Below, one piece after another: positions 36,353 to 45,630 of a DNA stretch of 64,000 bases. The notes below the pieces were generated by a model, which was not told the DNA's origin, ran no database searches, and saw only the letters and a program-made list of their open reading frames with translations. The DNA is from Atlantibacter subterraneus (GTDB lineage: Bacteria; Pseudomonadota; Gammaproteobacteria; Enterobacterales; Enterobacteriaceae), in assembly GCF_027853245.1 (NCBI RefSeq), contig NZ_JAPTZM010000001.1; one strand, written 5' to 3'. Each line of letters begins with the position of its first letter. Positions within the stretch are counted from its first letter, which is position 1. Both the position numbers and the translations under genes were made by a program.

Positions 36353-38505
36353 CTTCCTCACTTCCGGCACTGGAAAACTGGCTGGCGCAGGCGCGTCAGC
36401 GTTCGGCACTGCTGGATGCTCAGGCCAGCGCGCTGCAACTCACCCTCGCCCGGTTGAACGCCAGCGCCCAGGCCCTGCAAAATCAGACCGCGTTAAAACG
36501 CACCCTCGCGCTGTGCGGCGCAGGCCAGGCCAGCAAAGCCTTTTTGCTGAGCGCGTTTTACGGCGGCGAACAGGGCCGGCTGCCGGTTACGCCGGGCAAA
36601 CATCTTGATTACCTGGCGCATATCAACCCTGGCCACAACGCCACTGCCATGGCGCTGCGTTTTAGCGCGGGCGCGGCGCTGAGCGACGCGTTTCCGCTGA
36701 CCTTACGTCTACTGAGCGAAGCGGAACTGGTGACGCTGTTTATCGAACACTATCATCATCAGCCGAATCCGCGCGGCGTGGACGACGCGCTGCTGCGCAA
36801 GCGGCTGGATGAGCTACAGCCGCTGCGCCAGCCGCTGGCCGACAGCGCCATCAGCACTGCCAGCCTGGCCGTGGTAATTGAAACCTTTACCCGCCGCGCC
36901 GGTATGCGTGCCCGCAGTGTGCAGATGGAAACCTGGCACCGCTTTGCGTCGCTGATCCCGCATCTCGGCCTCAGCGAACGCAGCCAACTGTACGCGCTGC
37001 TGTGGGGCGATCAGCGCGAGTTCACCGCGCAGTGGCTGGGGCTGGCGGAAACCCTGCAACTGCTGGGTTACCACCGCAGCATCGCCGCGCCGCTCAGCCT
37101 GCTGGTCGACAATTTCTCCCTGCCTGAAGAAGGCTTCTTGCTGTGCGAGCATCAGGACAGCTCCACCGCCCGGGACGTGCTGGTATGCGCCATCAACGGC
37201 GACGCCCTGCAACCGGCGCTCAGCGTGGCGGTGAGCCAGCTGGCGCTGCTGTGCGCTGAGCTGACGCTGCCGCTGGAAAGCCCGTGCGCGTTGGGGGATG
37301 TGGATCTGCTCGACCTGCCGGCCCCGGCATTTTCTGGTGGCGCGCCGCTGTGGCAGACCAAACGCGCATTTTTGCTGGACTGCTACCGCCAGCATGCGGC
37401 TATCGATCTGCTGGTGATGTGCGGCGCGACGCCGGACCGCGTCTCGACACCCGCCATTGCCCGCACCCTGCTGCGCTGGGCGCAGGAAACGCACCCGGTA
37501 CAGGACGATACGCTGCCGGGCCTGGTGTGGGCGATCACCCCCGGCGATGCGCGATTCAGCGGCGAACAGCATCTGGATGACGGCGTGCAGCGGTTGCTGG
37601 GCAAACCGGGGCAGCGCTGGGGTACGCTTCAGGCGCTGGATAACCGCAGCCTGCCGCGGCTGCTGGAATGGATGCAGGAAGCGCTGAGCGAACAACGGCG
37701 CGCGCAGCGTCTCGCGGTACAGCAGCAGCGCCTGCGCCAGGCGCTGAAGGAGGCCTTTGCTCCTTATCATAATGACAATACCACCGCCGTCGATGCCGAG
37801 CAGGCGATCCGCGCGCTGCAACGCCAGGCGGCACGGCACGGCGATATCCTGGCGGCGCTGCTGCCGCCGGTCGCCACGCTACAGGCGCTGTGCGACACGC
37901 CGGATAGCGCGCCGGTAACCCATGCGCAGGGACTGTTCGATCGGCATATCGATCTGTTCGCTGAGCCACAGACGGATGATTCATCAGCAACTGCGACTCA
38001 GGATTCGCTTGCCACCCGGACGCATCAGCTGTGGGTTAACCATGTGCGCCTGTGGAGCCAACAGCCGGAGCAGGCGCGCCTGCTGGATCTGGAGCCTGCG
38101 GTACTGGCCTGGCTGGTGGAAACCCTGATTGTTACCAGCTATCGGCTGCGGCTGGATGTGCAGCTCGATGCCATTGCCCGTGAAGAAGGCGTCTGCGGCG
38201 CGCTGCTGTATGCCGGGCTGGGGAACTTTATTACCTGGCTCGGCGTGAATGATTTGCCGCCGGATGCACGCCCTGCCAGCCGGGTAAATACCGGCAAACC
38301 GGTATTTGCGCCGCAGCCGGGCTGTAATGCGCGGTTGACCAAACTCAGCGAACAGCCTGCTCATGCCGCAACCGGCTACGTCTATGACTGGCTGGTGATG
38401 CTGTATTATCAGGCGCGCGGGAATCAGGGTTATCAGCACCCGGAAGCGGTTAAAGCACATGACAAGCAGGCATTAATGGAATTACTGTCCGCAATATCCT
38501 GCTAA
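36343..38505 (+). CDS. srfC: SrfC-like putative effector/virulence protein
   Basis: A 720-residue protein that starts ten bases inside srfB. The N-terminal ~60 residues are a predicted coiled coil (LARLNASAQALQNQTALKRT). ALCGAGQASKAFLLSAFYGG near residue 55-75 resembles a degenerate nucleotide-binding loop. The rest is long and mainly helical and leucine-rich. It is the third gene of srfABC; no catalytic motif is clear. Toxic activity of SrfABC toward cells has been reported for some Gammaproteobacteria, but I cannot assign a mechanism here. Confidence 0.85.
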   Translation: MSVTSSLPALENWLAQARQRSALLDAQASALQLTLARLNASAQALQNQTALKRTLALCGAGQASKAFLLSAFYGGEQGRLPVTPGKHLDYLAHINPGHNATAMALRFSAGAALSDAFPLTLRLLSEAELVTLFIEHYHHQPNPRGVDDALLRKRLDELQPLRQPLADSAISTASLAVVIETFTRRAGMRARSVQMETWHRFASLIPHLGLSERSQLYALLWGDQREFTAQWLGLAETLQLLGYHRSIAAPLSLLVDNFSLPEEGFLLCEHQDSSTARDVLVCAINGDALQPALSVAVSQLALLCAELTLPLESPCALGDVDLLDLPAPAFSGGAPLWQTKRAFLLDCYRQHAAIDLLVMCGATPDRVSTPAIARTLLRWAQETHPVQDDTLPGLVWAITPGDARFSGEQHLDDGVQRLLGKPGQRWGTLQALDNRSLPRLLEWMQEALSEQRRAQRLAVQQQRLRQALKEAFAPYHNDNTTAVDAEQAIRALQRQAARHGDILAALLPPVATLQALCDTPDSAPVTHAQGLFDRHIDLFAEPQTDDSSATATQDSLATRTHQLWVNHVRLWSQQPEQARLLDLEPAVLAWLVETLIVTSYRLRLDVQLDAIAREEGVCGALLYAGLGNFITWLGVNDLPPDARPASRVNTGKPVFAPQPGCNARLTKLSEQPAHAATGYVYDWLVMLYYQARGNQGYQHPEAVKAHDKQALMELLSAISC

Positions 38506-38510
38506 TTAAC

Positions 38511-38544
38511 GTAGCGGGCTGGTAAGCAAATTCCAGCCCGTTAC
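38511..38544 (+). terminator. Hairpin after srfC
   Basis: GTAGCGGGCTGG (38511-38522) pairs with CCAGCCCGTTAC (38533-38544), with one G-U pair and a ten-base loop. It begins six bases after the srfC stop. There is no strong T tract. The following 200 bases before the MBOAT gene are AT-rich and hold that operon's promoter. Confidence 0.65.
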
Positions 38545-38744
38545 ATTGTGCGCTTTTACTGCTCTTTCATGCGGTGATTAATATATCGAAATAATGAATA
38601 TCAAAACTCCAAAAATATAAATAATTTATTATTCGACATCTGGCAGGATTTATTTTTCATTTAAGCTCCTGAGCATCATTGACCCATTAACAGGCGCAAG
38701 AGTAGTATTTGGCTTGAATCACTGTTGCCTTACATGGATGAATA

Positions 38745-40115
38745 ATGAACCTTTTCTCGCTGGAGTTTATTGGCTTTTTCCTGGTTCTTTTTTTCGGATA
38801 TTGGCTCGTTGCCCCCCGACCAGGAATGCAAAATTTACTACTATTATGTGCAAGCTATATTTTTGTAATTTGGTCATCCCCACTGTTTGCCGGGATTCTT
38901 CTGGGATACAGCATCATAATTTACGGGTTGGGATATCTGGCCAATAAATGGATAAACAGCAAATGGACTATTGCCCTTGCCTGGCTACTTGTCGTCCTGA
39001 TGTTTATTACATTTAAATATTATGGCGCACTCCGCGAAGCGCTAATTCTGCCTTTCGATTTGCCCGTTCTGAATATCCTGATGCCGCTGGGTCTTTCATT
39101 TTATCTTTTCAATTCGTTAAGTTTTATGGTGTCGATAGCGAAGCGGCAGATTGCCCTTCCCACTTTTCTTGATGCATTGCTGTATATGAGCTTTTTCCCG
39201 ACGCTGGTCGCTGGCCCGATTAATCGCGCCAGTCAATTATTACCGCAGCTGGATACCGCTACGCCGCGCAGGTTAACCGAAAAAAAACGCGCGTTTTTTT
39301 TAATTACGTTGGGCATTATTAAAATCTTCTTTCTCAGTTCGGCGCTGGATGAAAATTACATTTCAAACGTCTTTAGCGCACCACAAGACTTTGACGCAAG
39401 CACCAATGTTATTGCTGTTTATGCGTGGGCGTGGCATATCTATTTCAACTTCTCTGGATATACCAATCTCGTGACGGGAATATCGCTGCTGCTTGGTATC
39501 CAGATTGCTAAAAATTTCGACCATCCTTATCTTGCCACGAATCCAGAAAACTTTTGGAAGCGGTGGCATATAAGTCTGTCTGAATTTATTAAAGATTATA
39601 TTTACATTCCCCTGGGGGGGAACCGCTGCTGCTGGCTACGGGCGCAATGTAATATTTTCGCAGCCATGACGCTGTCTGGGATTTGGCACGGCGCAGGGTA
39701 TAACTTTATCGTCTGGGGAATGCTGCACGGGCTGGGGCTTATTGTTTATAAATTGATTAAAAAAATCCTGCCCTTTAAAACCTCCACCACGGTTACCCGC
39801 GCGGTGGGCAGAGTCATCACCTTTCACTTTATTTGTTTTACCTGGATATTTTTCCGGGCAGCTGACTGGAATACGGCCTGGCTGATGATTGACAAAATCC
39901 GCCATTTAAATGACTGGACAATCAATACGCCGTTTATCGTGTTTAATGCATTGCTTATTTTTTATCCCGCGCTGGTTGCCGTCAGAAACAAACTGGCAGC
40001 GGCAAGCCGCGAAATTGAATGGTACTGGATGCCCGTGCCGGTGGTGTTGTCGCTCGCTATCGCCTTTTTCTTTGCCCCTGGCGGGATCCCGGGAGTCATT
40101 TATGCCGCGTTCTGA
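38745..40115 (+). CDS. MBOAT-family membrane O-acyltransferase
   Basis: A 456-residue polytopic inner-membrane protein (about 10-12 helices) of the MBOAT family, like AlgI, DltB and PatA. The conserved NFWKRWHISLSEFIKDYIYI segment is at residues 269-288 and the catalytic histidine is His315 in SGIWHGAG, followed by His328. Such proteins carry acyl groups from a cytoplasmic donor across the membrane to a periplasmic acceptor. It heads a three-gene operon with two SGNH hydrolase-fold proteins, each overlapping the next by 14 bases, an arrangement known from alginate and peptidoglycan O-acetylation systems. The acceptor polymer is not known. Confidence 0.88.
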   Translation: MNLFSLEFIGFFLVLFFGYWLVAPRPGMQNLLLLCASYIFVIWSSPLFAGILLGYSIIIYGLGYLANKWINSKWTIALAWLLVVLMFITFKYYGALREALILPFDLPVLNILMPLGLSFYLFNSLSFMVSIAKRQIALPTFLDALLYMSFFPTLVAGPINRASQLLPQLDTATPRRLTEKKRAFFLITLGIIKIFFLSSALDENYISNVFSAPQDFDASTNVIAVYAWAWHIYFNFSGYTNLVTGISLLLGIQIAKNFDHPYLATNPENFWKRWHISLSEFIKDYIYIPLGGNRCCWLRAQCNIFAAMTLSGIWHGAGYNFIVWGMLHGLGLIVYKLIKKILPFKTSTTVTRAVGRVITFHFICFTWIFFRAADWNTAWLMIDKIRHLNDWTINTPFIVFNALLIFYPALVAVRNKLAAASREIEWYWMPVPVVLSLAIAFFFAPGGIPGVIYAAF

Positions 40116-41136
40116 CTATCAATCGAATATGGTCAACGTTTTCAGGACATTGTATGTTCTGTTTGTAAGTGCTATCGCGCTGATTTGGTTTAACCAGAAC
40201 TCTCTCGCTACCTGGTGGCAATTAACCTATCACAACGCCTGCCCCTGGTCGCAATTGTCAATGCGCAGCTGGTCGGCAGGCGAAACGCTAATGCAAGCCT
40301 CTCTCAGTGCGAAAAATGCTTTTATCGAAACCTTTAACAGCGAATCGATTGAGGAGACCGGCATCATGGAGCCAGTCCCGTCATGGCCGCAGCTCCATGC
40401 CACATTACCGCTCGTTCTCGCCGGCAAAGGTTCCCCAACGCCAGCGCCAGCTAATAACCCGGCGGCATCCTCTGAGGCAGCCCGAGTCGCGACAATTACC
40501 CAGAATCAGAGCGTACTCTTTATTGGCGATTCGATGATGGAAGGCGTGGCGCCGCATGCCATGAAAATGCTTAATGATCGCTATCAAGTTCACGGCATTA
40601 ACCTCAGCAAACGCAGTACCGGGCTCGCTTATCCCTCTGCGTTTAACTGGCCAAAAGCCGTCAAAACGGCGCTAAATAAGCCCGACAATGTTGGCGCGAT
40701 GGTGGTGTTTCTCGGGCCTAACGATCCGTGGTCAATGCCAGCTGAACAGCGCGGGAAGTGGCTCACCTTCAAATCCCCGGCATGGGAAGAAAGCTATCGC
40801 AACCGCATACGCAGCATTATCGATGAAGCTAAACAGCATAACGTGGCGGTTATCTGGGTTTCCCCGCCCAATATGCGCCGCAGCGATCTCAACAGCGGTA
40901 TGGAATACCTCAGAACGCTTTATGCCTCTGAAGCCGAGACGGCGCACTGCATTTATCTCTCAGGTAACAGCATTCTTGGCTACAACGACACGCAGTATGA
41001 TGACTATCGCGAGGTAAATGGGCGACGCATTCGGCTGCGCAGTGGCGATGGAACACATTTTACCCCGCTGGGGCAAATCATGATTGCTAAAAGCATCCTT
41101 GCTTCACTTCAGGTGGTTATTCATGAAAATAAATAA
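40102..41136 (+). CDS. Membrane-anchored SGNH/DUF459 hydrolase
   Basis: A 344-residue protein. The start is the ATG at 40102 (MPRSDYQSN) with GGGAG upstream, overlapping the MBOAT gene by 14 bases. A single N-terminal membrane helix (TLYVLFVSAIALIWF) is followed by a periplasmic linker and an SGNH domain: block I FIGDSMMEG with the catalytic Ser, block III GPNDPW with Asn, and block V DGTHFT with Asp and His. It probably acts as the acetyltransferase or esterase that completes transfer after the MBOAT protein, as AlgJ/AlgX or PatB do. Confidence 0.85.
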   Translation: MPRSDYQSNMVNVFRTLYVLFVSAIALIWFNQNSLATWWQLTYHNACPWSQLSMRSWSAGETLMQASLSAKNAFIETFNSESIEETGIMEPVPSWPQLHATLPLVLAGKGSPTPAPANNPAASSEAARVATITQNQSVLFIGDSMMEGVAPHAMKMLNDRYQVHGINLSKRSTGLAYPSAFNWPKAVKTALNKPDNVGAMVVFLGPNDPWSMPAEQRGKWLTFKSPAWEESYRNRIRSIIDEAKQHNVAVIWVSPPNMRRSDLNSGMEYLRTLYASEAETAHCIYLSGNSILGYNDTQYDDYREVNGRRIRLRSGDGTHFTPLGQIMIAKSILASLQVVIHENK

Positions 41137-42310
41137 ATACCTTTCCGTAACCGCGCTTTGCTGGCTGATGTCCAGCTGCGTTGAACCCGTAAAAACGCCC
41201 TCTTTAGCGTCCCCGGCGGCAAGTGATCCTGATGGGCAACTGATGAATTATGGCGATCCGGCCTGGAATAGTTTTGCAGTAAAACTGACTCAAAGCCGCG
41301 AAAGTAAAATACACCTGTTTCAGTTAGGCGACTCACACACCGCAGCGGACTTAATGAGCGGCCCATTGCGTGACCATTTTCAGCAAAAATATGGGGATGG
41401 CGGCCCCGGGTTTATCAGCCCACTGCCGGTGCCTGGAAACCGTTACAGCCATGTCCACTTTAGTCGAGACAGCGGCTGGGCGTTAACCACCAGCCGTAAA
41501 AACAGTGGGCAAAACTTCAGCCTTGGCGGCAATATCGCCCAGCCAATCCGTGAGCAAAATCAGGCAAGTTTCTCGCTTACCGACGGCCAGGCTTCTCTGC
41601 ACGTCCAGGCGCTTTATCGCACGCAGGGGAATAGCGAACTTAAGCTTCAGAATGTCTCCCACCCCTTAAAGGATACAGGGGGCCAGTGGGTGTTTTCACC
41701 CAGCTACAACATCAACTCACCGGTGAGTTTTTCGCTTTCAAGCCAGGGCAACCCGGCTCTGGGAGGCTGGATGCTTACCCGTCCTGGAGGCGGCGTCATC
41801 CTGTCGGCGGCAGGGATTAACGGCGCGCAGATCTCGATGTTGAATAAGTGGCAGTCTGGCTGGCAGCAAACGCTGGCGCAGTTGCAGCCGGATATGGTGA
41901 TCCTGGCGTATGGCACTAACGAAGCGTTTAACGACGATCTGGACATTAACGCCTATCAGACCTTATTGACGGAACAGGTCAGCATGCTGCGTCGCCAGTT
42001 GCCCGATACGGTGATTATGCTGATCGGCCCGGGCAGCAGCGTGATGCATAAACAAGCCGCACAGTGCGCGGCACGCGAGCCGGCTAAACTGAGGGCGGTG
42101 ATTGCCGCTCAGCGCGATGTTGCCCGACAGGAAAAATTACTGTTCTGGGACTGGTATTCCTTTATGGGAGGCCCTTGCGGGATCGATCGCTGGGCGGAAC
42201 GCGGCTTAGCCAGACCGGACAGGGTTCATCTCTCTGCCGATGGTTATAAAAAGAGCGCAGACGCGCTCTGGGAGCAGTTTGATGCGTTGGTGGAATCAAC
42301 GGCCCACTGA
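41123..42310 (+). CDS. Second SGNH-type hydrolase, probable lipoprotein
   Basis: A 395-residue protein that starts at the ATG at 41123, overlapping the previous gene by 14 bases, with AGGTGG upstream. MKINKYLSVTALCWLMSSC is a lipoprotein-type signal with the candidate acylated Cys19. SGNH marks are LFQLGDSHTAADL (block I), YGTNEAFND (block III) and DRVHLSADGY (block V). The ~120 residues between block I and III form an inserted beta domain, an arrangement like the Campylobacter PatB group with its carbohydrate-binding module. It is the last gene of the operon. Confidence 0.85.
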   Translation: MKINKYLSVTALCWLMSSCVEPVKTPSLASPAASDPDGQLMNYGDPAWNSFAVKLTQSRESKIHLFQLGDSHTAADLMSGPLRDHFQQKYGDGGPGFISPLPVPGNRYSHVHFSRDSGWALTTSRKNSGQNFSLGGNIAQPIREQNQASFSLTDGQASLHVQALYRTQGNSELKLQNVSHPLKDTGGQWVFSPSYNINSPVSFSLSSQGNPALGGWMLTRPGGGVILSAAGINGAQISMLNKWQSGWQQTLAQLQPDMVILAYGTNEAFNDDLDINAYQTLLTEQVSMLRRQLPDTVIMLIGPGSSVMHKQAAQCAAREPAKLRAVIAAQRDVARQEKLLFWDWYSFMGGPCGIDRWAERGLARPDRVHLSADGYKKSADALWEQFDALVESTAH

Positions 42311-42321
42311 TTCCAAAAAAT

Positions 42322-42347
42322 ATAACCCCGGTTTCAACCGGGGTTAT
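42322..42347 (-). terminator. Strong bidirectional hairpin between convergent operons
   Basis: ATAACCCCGGTT / AACCGGGGTTAT, twelve perfect pairs around a two-base loop. On the minus strand it is followed by ATTTTTTGG, so it terminates the leftward sugar-oxidation operon; it may also end the rightward MBOAT operon. Confidence 0.9.
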
Positions 42348-42362
42348 GTCCATGGCGGCGTA

Positions 42363-43484
42363 TCACCACGTCAGCCATTCACCGCCTCTGGCGCTGCTGG
42401 CCTTTACCGTCTCAATAAACTTCATCCCGGCGATACCGGCATCAATGCCCGGTAGCAGCGGCGCATCGCTCTCGCCGCGAATCAGCTGCGCGGCCTCGCG
42501 ATAGATTTGCGCGAAGCCTTCCAGATACCCTTCCGGATGCCCGGCGGGCGTGCGGCACAGCGCGCGGGTTTCATCGCGGTTGTCTGGTCCGTTTCGCGTG
42601 ACAGTGTAACTGCTCGCCCCTTGAGGATGGATCACCAGCTGTTCGGGATGTTGCTGGTGGAAGCTCAGGCTGGCGCGACTGCCGATAATCCGCAGCCGCA
42701 AATCGTTGAGATAGCCGCCCGCCACCTGGCTTGCCAGCAGTCGCCCATGCGCGCCGTTAGCGTAGCGCATATCGGCCACCACTTCGTCGTCCAGCCGTCG
42801 GCCCTCCACGCGGGTCATCAGCTCGCCGCGCAGAGAAACCGGCTCCATCCCGCTGACAAAGGCCGCCAGTTGCCAGGCGTGGGTGCCAATATCGCCAATC
42901 GCGCCCGCCCCGGCGAGCGCCGGATCGCCACGCCAGCGCGCCTGTTTATTGTCGGTCTCTTCGAGTCGTTCGCTGAGCCACCCTTGCAGGTACTCCACTT
43001 CGATACGCCGGATATCGCCCAGCTCGCCCGCCGCAACCCGCGCCCTGGCTTCGCGCACCATCGGCAAGGCGCTGTAATTATGGGTAAGGATAAACCGGCA
43101 GCCGCTGTCGCGGACTGTTTTCGCCAGCGCCCGGCCCTCGTCCAGGCTGATGCCGAGCGGCTTATCGCAGATGACATGAATGCCGCGTTCAAGAAAAGCC
43201 TGCGCCACCGGCACATGCAGATGGTTAGGGGTGACTATCGACACCACATCAATGCCGTCCTCCCGCGCCGCTTCGCGCTCCGCCATCTCCTGCCAGCTGG
43301 CATAGCTGCGATCCGGGGCGATAAATAGCGCCGCGCCGGAGCGCGCCGCCACGTCAGCACGCGATGAAAATGCCCCGGCAACCAGCTCAAACTGGTCGTC
43401 GAGCCGCGCGGCGATGCGGTGGACCGCACCGATAAATGCCCCTTCGCCGCCGCCCACCATGCCTAATCGTAAACGACGCGTCAT
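42363..43484 (-). CDS. Gfo/Idh/MocA-family sugar dehydrogenase
   Basis: A 373-residue NAD(P)-dependent oxidoreductase. The N-terminal Rossmann fold has LRLGMVGGGEGAFIGAVHRI; DVVSIVTPNHLH follows; the catalytic-type motif is ICDKPLG with the active Lys. GAIGDIGTHAWQLAAFV carries the conserved Asp/His of the second domain. Members oxidise hydroxyls of sugars and inositols, often at C3. It is the last of four genes and begins four bases inside the isomerase gene. This longer (373-residue) type is common in clusters that handle 3-keto sugars. Confidence 0.87.
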   Translation of the reverse strand: MTRRLRLGMVGGGEGAFIGAVHRIAARLDDQFELVAGAFSSRADVAARSGAALFIAPDRSYASWQEMAEREAAREDGIDVVSIVTPNHLHVPVAQAFLERGIHVICDKPLGISLDEGRALAKTVRDSGCRFILTHNYSALPMVREARARVAAGELGDIRRIEVEYLQGWLSERLEETDNKQARWRGDPALAGAGAIGDIGTHAWQLAAFVSGMEPVSLRGELMTRVEGRRLDDEVVADMRYANGAHGRLLASQVAGGYLNDLRLRIIGSRASLSFHQQHPEQLVIHPQGASSYTVTRNGPDNRDETRALCRTPAGHPEGYLEGFAQIYREAAQLIRGESDAPLLPGIDAGIAGMKFIETVKASSARGGEWLTW

Positions 43485-44545
43485 GAGCCCTCCGCTAAAC
43501 CGAGCATCTGGCGAATGGCCGTGCGATCGCTGTTACGCAGCGCAAAGTCATCAAACGCGTGGTCGGCGACGTGAATAATATGATCGGAGATAAATTTCGC
43601 CCCTTCCCGCGCGCCGGTCTCGCCGTTTTTCAGGCAGCACTCCCATTCCAGCGTCGCCCAGCCGGGGTAATCGTACTGCGCCAGCTTGCTGAAGATGCCT
43701 TTGAAATCCACCTGACCGTCGCCCAGCGAACGGAAACGACCGGGGCGATCGACCCACGCCTGATAGCCGCCATAGACGCCGCTCTGTGCGCTGGGGGTAA
43801 ATTCGGCGTCTTTAACGTGGAACGCCCGGATGCGCTCATGCCAGAAGTCGATAAAGCCGAGGTAATCCATCTGCTGGAGCACCATATGGCTGGGGTCAAA
43901 CAGGATGTTGCAGCGCGGATGGTTGCCAGTCAGCTCAAGAAAGCGCCCAAACGTTGCGCCGTCGTGGAGATCTTCGCCGGGATGCAGTTCATAACACAGG
44001 TCTACGCCCGCCTCGTCGAAACTGTCGAGGATCGGCGTCCAGCGCTGGGCCAGAGTGGTAAAGGCTTCGTCGATCAGTGCGACGTTGCGCGGCGGCCAGG
44101 GGTAAAAATAGGGCCAGGCCAGCGCGCCAGAAAAGGTAGCGTGGGCTTGCAAACCCAGCTGCTGCGAGGCTTTGGCGGCGTTTTTTAGCTGCTGCACCGC
44201 CCACTGCTGGCGTCCGGCGCGATCGCTGTGCAGCGCTTCAGGCGCAAATCCGGCGAACGCCTGTTCGTAAGCCGGGTGGACGGCCACCAGTTGGCCCTGT
44301 AAATGGGTCGACAGTTCGCTGATGACCAGGCCGACATCCGCCAGCTTGCCGCGCACTTCATCGCAGTAAGTTTTACTGGCGGCGGCCTGGTCGAGATCGA
44401 AAATATGCGGCAGATGGGTGGGGATTTGCACCGCCTTGTAGCCCAGCCCTGCCGCCCAGGCGGCTAAGGTTTCCAGCTTATTGAATGGCGGCGCATCGCC
44501 AATAAACTGGGACAAAAACAGGGATGGTCCCTTCAGGGTTTTCAT
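43481..44545 (-). CDS. TIM-barrel sugar isomerase/epimerase
   Basis: A 354-residue protein of the xylose isomerase-like TIM barrel family (AP_endonuc_2). Likely metal ligands are Glu in LCYELHPGEDLHDG, Asp/His in NILFDPSHMVLQQMD, His in IRAFHVKDAEF, and Glu in WATLEWECC. Members interconvert keto and aldo sugars or epimerise 3-keto sugars. It overlaps both neighbours by four bases (ATGA), so the four genes form a tightly coupled operon with two dehydrogenases and a permease. Confidence 0.85.
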   Translation of the reverse strand: MKTLKGPSLFLSQFIGDAPPFNKLETLAAWAAGLGYKAVQIPTHLPHIFDLDQAAASKTYCDEVRGKLADVGLVISELSTHLQGQLVAVHPAYEQAFAGFAPEALHSDRAGRQQWAVQQLKNAAKASQQLGLQAHATFSGALAWPYFYPWPPRNVALIDEAFTTLAQRWTPILDSFDEAGVDLCYELHPGEDLHDGATFGRFLELTGNHPRCNILFDPSHMVLQQMDYLGFIDFWHERIRAFHVKDAEFTPSAQSGVYGGYQAWVDRPGRFRSLGDGQVDFKGIFSKLAQYDYPGWATLEWECCLKNGETGAREGAKFISDHIIHVADHAFDDFALRNSDRTAIRQMLGLAEGS

Positions 44546-45630
44546 TGATACACCTCCTTAATTAATACCGTTCGCTGCTCGCGTACCGCCCGATCCGCCG
44601 CCAGCACCACCGCCAGGCTGTCTATCGCCTGGCGCAGATGGGCGTCAAGCGGCGCATCGCTGGCAATCGCGTGGGCAAAAAACTGTTGTTCCCGACGGCA
44701 CAGCTCGTAGTGGTCGGGCTCGTCGTCAGTGTCGATCCACTCATCGTCCTGAACGAACCGGCCCTGAGCGTCCAGCCCGGCATGATGCAAACGCAGGGAT
44801 TCGGTACGGGTATGGGCCTCGACGTTCGCCGACTGCCCTTCGCCGCCCGCCTCGCGCGCCACGATGGACGCCGAACCGTTGGGACCAATCACGTCTTTTA
44901 CAAAGAACGCGGTCTGGCTCATCATCGGCCCCCAGCCCGCCTCGTACCAGCCAACCGAACCGTCGCTGAAACGCACCTGCAATTGGCCGTAGTTGTACTG
45001 CTGTTCGGGGATCTCCTCAGAAAGCCGCACGCCAATGGCGCTCACCGATTCCGGCGTGCTTTGGGTCATCTGGCACATCACGTCCAGATAGTGCACCCCG
45101 CAATCGACAATCGGCGAAAGCGACTGCATCAGCGCCTTGTGGGTTTGCCAGGCCTCGCCCGCGCTTTGCTGGTTAAGGTTCATACGCATCACCAGCGGCT
45201 TGCCAAGCGTGTGGCTGAGCTCGATAAAACGCTGCCACACCGGATGCTGGCGCAAAATGTAGCCTACCACCACTTTTTTACCGGCGCGGGCGGCGGCTTC
45301 CACCACCCGCTGAGCGCCGCTCACCGTGGTGGCGAGCGGTTTTTCGATAAACAGATGGCAACCACTGTTCAGCGCGTCAATAGCCAGTTGCTCATGGCTG
45401 TCAGGCCAGGTGGCGATACACACCGCGTCGGGCCGGGCGTCGCTCAGCGCCTCTGCGAGCGTGTCATACAGCGCCGGATCGCCGGTGAGTTTTTCCCGCA
45501 GGCGCGCTTTGGAATCGCCGCGCGCCACCAGTCCGCACAGGGTGAATTCCGGCATGGCGTCCAGGGCCAGCGCGTGCGCGCTGCCCATGTTGCCGCACCC
45601 GACCACCACAATGCGCAGCGGTTTAGCCAT
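44542..45630 (-). CDS. Second Gfo/Idh/MocA-family dehydrogenase
   Basis: A 362-residue oxidoreductase. The start is the ATG at 45630 (MAKPLRIVVVG) with GAGGAG upstream. The Rossmann motif is VVVGCGNMGSAHAL; IEKPLATTV carries the catalytic Lys; IVDCGVHYLDVM carries the Asp/His pair. It is distinct in sequence from the dehydrogenase at the end of the same operon, so the two may act one after the other or on opposite directions of an oxidation-reduction cycle. Its start lies inside the end of the permease gene by eight bases. Confidence 0.85.
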   Translation of the reverse strand: MAKPLRIVVVGCGNMGSAHALALDAMPEFTLCGLVARGDSKARLREKLTGDPALYDTLAEALSDARPDAVCIATWPDSHEQLAIDALNSGCHLFIEKPLATTVSGAQRVVEAAARAGKKVVVGYILRQHPVWQRFIELSHTLGKPLVMRMNLNQQSAGEAWQTHKALMQSLSPIVDCGVHYLDVMCQMTQSTPESVSAIGVRLSEEIPEQQYNYGQLQVRFSDGSVGWYEAGWGPMMSQTAFFVKDVIGPNGSASIVAREAGGEGQSANVEAHTRTESLRLHHAGLDAQGRFVQDDEWIDTDDEPDHYELCRREQQFFAHAIASDAPLDAHLRQAIDSLAVVLAADRAVREQRTVLIKEVYQ

